Source: Cellulosimicrobium sp. CUA-896
GTDB lineage: Bacteria; Actinomycetota; Actinomycetes; Actinomycetales; Cellulomonadaceae
NCBI RefSeq assembly: GCF_001942335.1
Contig: NZ_MKKH01000025.1
Span: forward strand, 1 to 44,745
DNA length: 44,745 bases
Direction: 5' to 3'
Positions 41,641 to 44,745 of this stretch are shown here, piece after piece (positions within the stretch are counted from its first letter, which is position 1; each line of letters opens with the position of its first letter). The notes under the pieces were generated by a model. That model worked only from the letters and a program-made list of their open reading frames with translations, was not told the DNA's origin and made no database searches. Position numbers and translations under genes: made by a program.

Positions 41641-42671
41641 CCGGGGTGGCCCGGGGTGGCGGCGGCGACGGTCGCGGGTCCGGGCACGGTGCTCAGGAGG
41701 GTGCGGACGACGGTCTCGGGCCGCACCTCGGCGGCCCAGGCCGCGGGGGTGGGGGTGAGGCGGTGGGCGAGCACGGGGACGGCGACCCGCTTGACGTCCT
41801 CGGGCAGGACGTAGTCGCGGCCGTCGAGGACGGCGACGCTGCGCGCGAGCAGGGCGAGGTTCTGGGAGCCGCGGGGCGAGGCGCCCACCTCGAGGGCGTC
41901 GTGGGTGCGGGTGGCGGCGGCGAGGTCGACGCAGTACCCGACCACGTCGGGGTCGACGTCGACGGCCTCGACGCCGGCCTGCATCGCCAGGACGGTGGAC
42001 GCGTCGACCACCTGGGCGACGTCGGGCTCGTCGTGGCGGCGCGCGATGCGGCGCGCGAGCACGTCGCGCTCCTCGTCGCGGTCGGGGTACCCGACGGCGA
42101 GGCGGACCATGAAGCGGTCGAGCTGCGCCTCCGGCAGGGGGTAGGTGCCCTCGTACTCGACGGGGTTCGAGGTCGCGACGACGTGGAACGGGCGCGGGAG
42201 GCGGTGGGTGCGGCCCTCGACGGTGACCTGGCGCTCGGCCATCGACTCGAGCAGCGCGGACTGGGTCTTGGGAGCGGTGCGGTTGATCTCGTCGGCGAGG
42301 AACAGCCCGGTGAACACGGGACCGGGGCGGAACTCGAACGTGCGCGTCGCCGGGTCGAACACGGTGGACCCGGTGATGTCCGACGGCAGGAGGTCCGGGG
42401 TGCACTGGAGGCGGGCGAAGTCGAGCCCGAGGGCCTTGGCGAGGCTGCGCGCGGCGAGGGTCTTGGCCAGCCCGGGGACGTCCTCGACGAGCACGTGCCC
42501 GCCGGCGAGCACGGTCGCGAGCGCGAGGGTGAGCGTCTCGCGCATGCCCACGACCGCCGTCGCGACCTCGTCGAGGATGCGGCGGCCGTGCTCGGCGACG
42601 TCCGCGACGGGCAGGGGCCGCACGTGCGCCGGGTCGGTCCGGGGGCGGTCGTGGCCGGGGCTCTCGGTCAC
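41637..42671 (-). CDS. MoxR family AAA+ ATPase
   Basis: A 344-residue AAA+ ATPase. The Walker A region is HVLVEDVPGLAKTLAARSLA (a GLAKT variant usual in MoxR), Walker B is GLFLADEINRTAPKTQSALL, sensor 1 is FHVVATSNPVEYEGTYPLPEAQLDRF and the Arg-containing helix DRFMVRL follows. The lid domain with SPRGSQNLALLARS (sensor 2) is C-terminal. It is thought to act as a chaperone for metal insertion or complex assembly together with the downstream DUF58 protein. The GTG overlaps the preceding gene's stop as GTGA. Confidence 0.88.
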   Translation of the reverse strand: MTESPGHDRPRTDPAHVRPLPVADVAEHGRRILDEVATAVVGMRETLTLALATVLAGGHVLVEDVPGLAKTLAARSLAKALGLDFARLQCTPDLLPSDITGSTVFDPATRTFEFRPGPVFTGLFLADEINRTAPKTQSALLESMAERQVTVEGRTHRLPRPFHVVATSNPVEYEGTYPLPEAQLDRFMVRLAVGYPDRDEERDVLARRIARRHDEPDVAQVVDASTVLAMQAGVEAVDVDPDVVGYCVDLAAATRTHDALEVGASPRGSQNLALLARSVAVLDGRDYVLPEDVKRVAVPVLAHRLTPTPAAWAAEVRPETVVRTLLSTVPGPATVAAATPGHPG

Positions 42672-43200
42672 CGGGTGGTCCTCTCGTCGGGTGGCTGGGT
42701 GGCGAGACGCTCGACGGCGTCGATCCACGTCTCGAGCTCGGTCTGCGTGGGCAGGCGGCCGCGCGCCGCGTGCGCGTGGAGGCCGCGGGCGACGGCGCGG
42801 CCGAGGAGGGGCGAGGCGCTCTCTGCGACGTCCGGTGCGGCGAGCGGCCCGCGCACGCCGTGGCGGGCGAGGTGGCGCTCGGCGAGCGCGCCGACCCGCC
42901 GGGCGGCACGACCGTTGGCGCGGCCGTCCTTCCCGACGACGCCCCAGCCGAGCTCGGCCACGTCACGCCGCGCGCCGTGACGCTCCGCGTCGGCAGCTCG
43001 GGCCACGCGCCGTCGGCGGTGTACGCCGTGCCGAACCACAGCAGGACGGCGCTCAGGCCGGCCGCGCCGAGGGCCAGCGCGTGCGGGACCGAGACGCCGA
43101 GGACGACGAGGCCCGCCGCCGCGACGACCACGAGCGTCGCGGGCGGTGCGCCGCGGCGCACGGCCGCGGGCACGCGGTGGCGCGACGCCCGGCGGCTCAC
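42668..43200 (-). CDS. hypothetical two-span membrane protein of the MoxR operon (frame change near 42972)
   Basis: About 177 residues. A basic N-tail is followed by two membrane segments (TLVVVAAAGLVVLGVSV, then LALGAAGLSAVLLWFG). The cytoplasmic half has VTARRDVAELGWGVVGKDGR, then VAESASPLLGRAVARGLHAH and LPTQTELETWIDAVERL. The frame is lost near 42972; one base restores it. GTGA overlaps join it to DUF4129 upstream (43197-43200) and MoxR downstream (42668-42671). No named family recognised. Confidence 0.65.
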
Positions 43201-43863
43201 GCGCCGCTCTCCTCGGCGCCGTCGCGCGCCGTGCCGGCCGCGGTGCGGACCGGACGGTCCGTCGAGAGGTCCGTGGCCAGGCGGTCCAGGGCGTCCCGCG
43301 CCGTCTCGACGTCGCTCGCGGTGACGTCGCCGCGCCCGAACCGCGCCCGCTGGTACAGGCCCCGCAGCGTCGCGACCGCCCCCGGGTCCGCCGGCGTGCG
43401 CCCGAGCACCGCGACCGTGAACTCCGTCGGCGTCTGCGCCGGGGCGCGCCGCGCGCCCGCGAGCGCCGCCGCGTCCTCGAGGGCGACCCAGGCGGCGACG
43501 ACGGCGTCGCGCGGGGGGACGCGGGGGGCGAGGTGGTCCTGGGCGTCGTGGACGGCGTCGCGCAGGTGGGTGGTGGTGGTCCTGGGCGTCGTGGACGGCG
43601 TCGCGCAGGTGGGTGGTGGTGTCGGGGGTGGGTGCGGTGGTGGGCAGGGGCGGGGGCTGCTCGGTGGGTCCGGTGACGCGTTCGAGCCAGGCGGGGGGCT
43701 GCCAGGTCCAGGGCGGCGCGGTGGCGGCGGCGGCGAGGACGGCGGCGGTGAGGGTGGTGACGAGGACGAGGCGCGTGGTGGGGCGGGTGGTGGGGCGCGG
43801 TCCGCGCCGGCGGGGCGGTGTGTGCCCCTCCTGCTGGGTGGCTGCCCCCTGGTGGGTGGTCAT
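43197..43863 (-). CDS. DUF4129 domain-containing membrane protein, disrupted by a 43-bp tandem duplication
   Basis: About 207 residues if one copy of the duplication is removed. After a basic N-tail, one membrane segment LVLVTTLTAAVLAAAATAP is visible. The DUF4129 domain follows: VVAAWVALEDAAALAGARRA, AQTPTEFTVAVLGRT, then TLRGLYQRARFGRGDVT. The exact 43-bp tandem duplication at 43535-43620 shifts the frame by one and stops translation from joining the two halves. Removing one unit restores THLRDAVHDAQDHLAPR and the full domain. The duplicate may be real or an assembly artefact. ATGA and GTGA overlaps join both neighbours. Confidence 0.72.
43535..43620. repeat. exact 43-bp tandem duplication inside the DUF4129 gene
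   Basis: Units 43535-43577 and 43578-43620 are identical, starting GGTCCTGGGC and ending GGGTGGTGGT. The unit length is not a multiple of three, so the second copy breaks the reading frame. Confidence 0.9.
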
Positions 43864-44745
43864 GCCCGGGCGAGGTGCTCGGCGTGGACGCCGGCGGCGG
43901 CTGCGGTGAGGAACGCGGCGGGGTCGTCGTCGAGGCCGCGGCCCATGGTGGACAGGCGCACGGGGGTGGTGCGCAGGGCCTGGAGGAGGGGCGTGTCGAC
44001 GGGGACGTCGACGCGGTGGTGGTGCCCGGCGGGGGTGGTGAGGGTGGCGGCCTGCTCGGCGACGAGGTGGCTGAGCCCGGGCCCCCAGCCGGGGAGGGTC
44101 TCGATGTCGGGCGCGGGGTCCGGGGCGACGACGTCGGCGGCGGTGAGGGCGACGCGTCCGTAGGCCGTGAGGGAGTGGTGGGACACGCCGCGGTGGCGTG
44201 CGCGGGGGTCGGCGCCGGAGACGCGCAGGGAGGCGACGGGACGGCCGCGCAGGGTGGCGGCGGCGTGAGGGCCTCGCCGGCGGCGACGCCGGAGTAGCCC
44301 CAGCGGGTGCCGGTGCCGAGGTTGCCGGGCCCCTGGGCGACGACGGCGAGGTCGGCGCCGGCGACGTGGCGGGCGGCGAGGAGGCCGGTGTGGACGGTGA
44401 CGGCCTCGAGGTCGCCGCCGTAGGCCTGGCCGACGGTGACGCAGGTGTCGACCCAGCCGGTCTCGCGCAGGGTCGCCACGGTGCGGGAGAAGGCGGCGGG
44501 CAGGGCGCCGCCGTCGGTCATGACGTAGGCGATGCGCGGTGCGGGCCGGCCCGCGAGCGCCGCGGCGTGGCGGGCGCCGGCGACGACGGCGGGCAGGGCG
44601 GAGTGGAGGTCGGCGACGACGACGGGCATCGCGTGGAGGTCGGCGACGACGACGGGCATCGCGTGGAGGTCGTCGGCGTCGCGGAGGGTGTCGTGGTGGG
44701 GACTCCTGCTCGTCGACGCCGAGGACGAGGGCCTGCAGAGGGGTG
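43860..44745 (-). CDS. DUF3866 family protein, partial (frame changes near 44266 and 44720)
   Basis: The N-terminus lies beyond the window. About 295 residues are visible. Family blocks are PLQALVLGVDEQ, DLHSALPAVVAGARHAA, RIAYVMTDGGALPAAFSRTV, VTVHTGLLAARHVAGADLAV, AQGPGNLGTGTRWGYSGVAAG and, at the end, TPVRLSTMGRGLDDDPAAFL. The frame is lost near 44266 (one base restores GEALNAAAT-like sequence) and near 44720. A 30-bp in-frame duplication repeats ADLHAMPVVV at 44611-44670. DUF3866 is widespread in Actinobacteria and some Firmicutes with unknown function. ATGA overlap with DUF4129. Confidence 0.8.
   Translation of the reverse strand, partial: TPLQALVLGVDEQESPPRHPPRRRRPPRDARRRRRPPRDARRRRRPPLRPARRRRRRPPRRGARGPARTAHRLRHDRRRRPARRLLPHRGDPARDRLGRHLRHRRPGLRRRPRGRHRPHRPPRRPPRRRRRPRRRRPGARQPRHRHPLGLLRRRRRRGPHAAATLRGRPVASLRVSGADPRARHRGVSHHSLTAYGRVALTAADVVAPDPAPDIETLPGWGPGLSHLVAEQAATLTTPAGHHHRVDVPVDTPLLQALRTTPVRLSTMGRGLDDDPAAFLTAAAAGVHAEHLARA
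44611..44670. repeat. 30-bp exact tandem duplication inside the DUF3866 gene
   Basis: Units 44611-44640 and 44641-44670 are identical. The unit is ten codons, so it adds one copy of ADLHAMPVVV without breaking the frame. Confidence 0.9.

Noticed and set aside
40243..43863. A 1206-codon minus-strand open frame
   Set aside because: It is a chain of real gene parts (DUF4129 start, membrane protein start, DUF58) with a shadow frame of MoxR between, produced by frame changes and stop scarcity.
1..44745. tRNA, rRNA or riboswitch genes
   Set aside because: I looked for tRNA-like and rRNA-like conserved stretches between genes and saw none; gaps are short and G/C-rich.

Overview
The window is a very G+C-rich chromosomal segment from an actinobacterium. 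Strong G/C bias at third codon positions, many leaderless genes behind a TANNNT -10 hexamer, and the gene content (MoxR/DUF58/DUF4129/DUF3866 operon, type III PKS, secreted pectate lyase, eukaryote-type UGPase, WYL and LuxR regulators) suggest Micrococcales, perhaps a Cellulomonas/Cellulosimicrobium/Isoptericola relative. That placement is inference. No rRNA, tRNA, CRISPR array, complete insertion sequence or prophage was recognised.

Layout. 0-7.6 kb: partial SDR diverging from a MmyB-type regulator, a DHFR-like reductase, a membrane protein, an AI-2E family transporter, two tandem VanZ paralogs, a YdeI-like protein, a WYL regulator diverging from a VOC protein, and a rifampin ADP-ribosyltransferase (arr). 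7.7-13.4 kb: membrane protein coupled to an epoxide-hydrolase-like enzyme, a GXWXG/DUF4334 protein, two hypothetical genes, an orphan ScoMcrA head-domain protein with a zinc ribbon, a GNAT acetyltransferase and an SQR/NDH-2-like flavoprotein. 13.5-20.5 kb: cytochrome b561, flavin monooxygenase-like protein, LuxR regulator coupled to a 47-residue zinc-knuckle protein, a multispanning membrane protein, a secreted PL1 pectate lyase behind LacI-like operators, and an HNH endonuclease. 20.7-27.2 kb: a second Asp-nucleophile hydrolase, then a redox two-component pair (cNMP-domain histidine kinase plus receiver-TrxR-like fusion), an ACT protein, an SDR and small proteins. 27.2-31.1 kb: an srs-like phenolic-lipid operon (type III PKS, ICMT-type methyltransferase, FAD hydroxylase) divergent from a UbiA prenyltransferase. 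31-38.8 kb: LysR/ammonia-lyase pair, YciO/Sua5, lipase maturation factor, UGPase, YigZ, a degenerate tyrosine-recombinase-like gene and a VOC gene, with an exact 17-bp direct repeat at 37.6 and 38.77 kb. 38.9-44.7 kb: Dps, then a six-gene, minus-strand, translationally coupled operon DUF3866 - DUF4129 - membrane protein - MoxR - DUF58 - membrane protein, with the DUF3866 gene cut by the window edge.

A property of the whole window controls how it should be read: about twenty well-conserved genes are split by one- or two-base frame changes at short G/C runs. In most cases restoring a single base rebuilds one full-length family member ending at a sensible stop (four restored bases in the lipase maturation factor, three in the pectate lyase). 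I treat these as probable base-calling errors, annotate each gene over its full extent as one CDS, and state where the frame changes. One case differs: an exact 43-bp tandem duplication breaks the DUF4129 gene.

The most promising biology is the type III PKS/UbiA locus with an 11-bp helically phased tandem repeat in its divergent promoter, the cNMP-kinase/receiver-flavoprotein redox signalling pair, and the recombinase-like gene with the 17-bp direct repeats.
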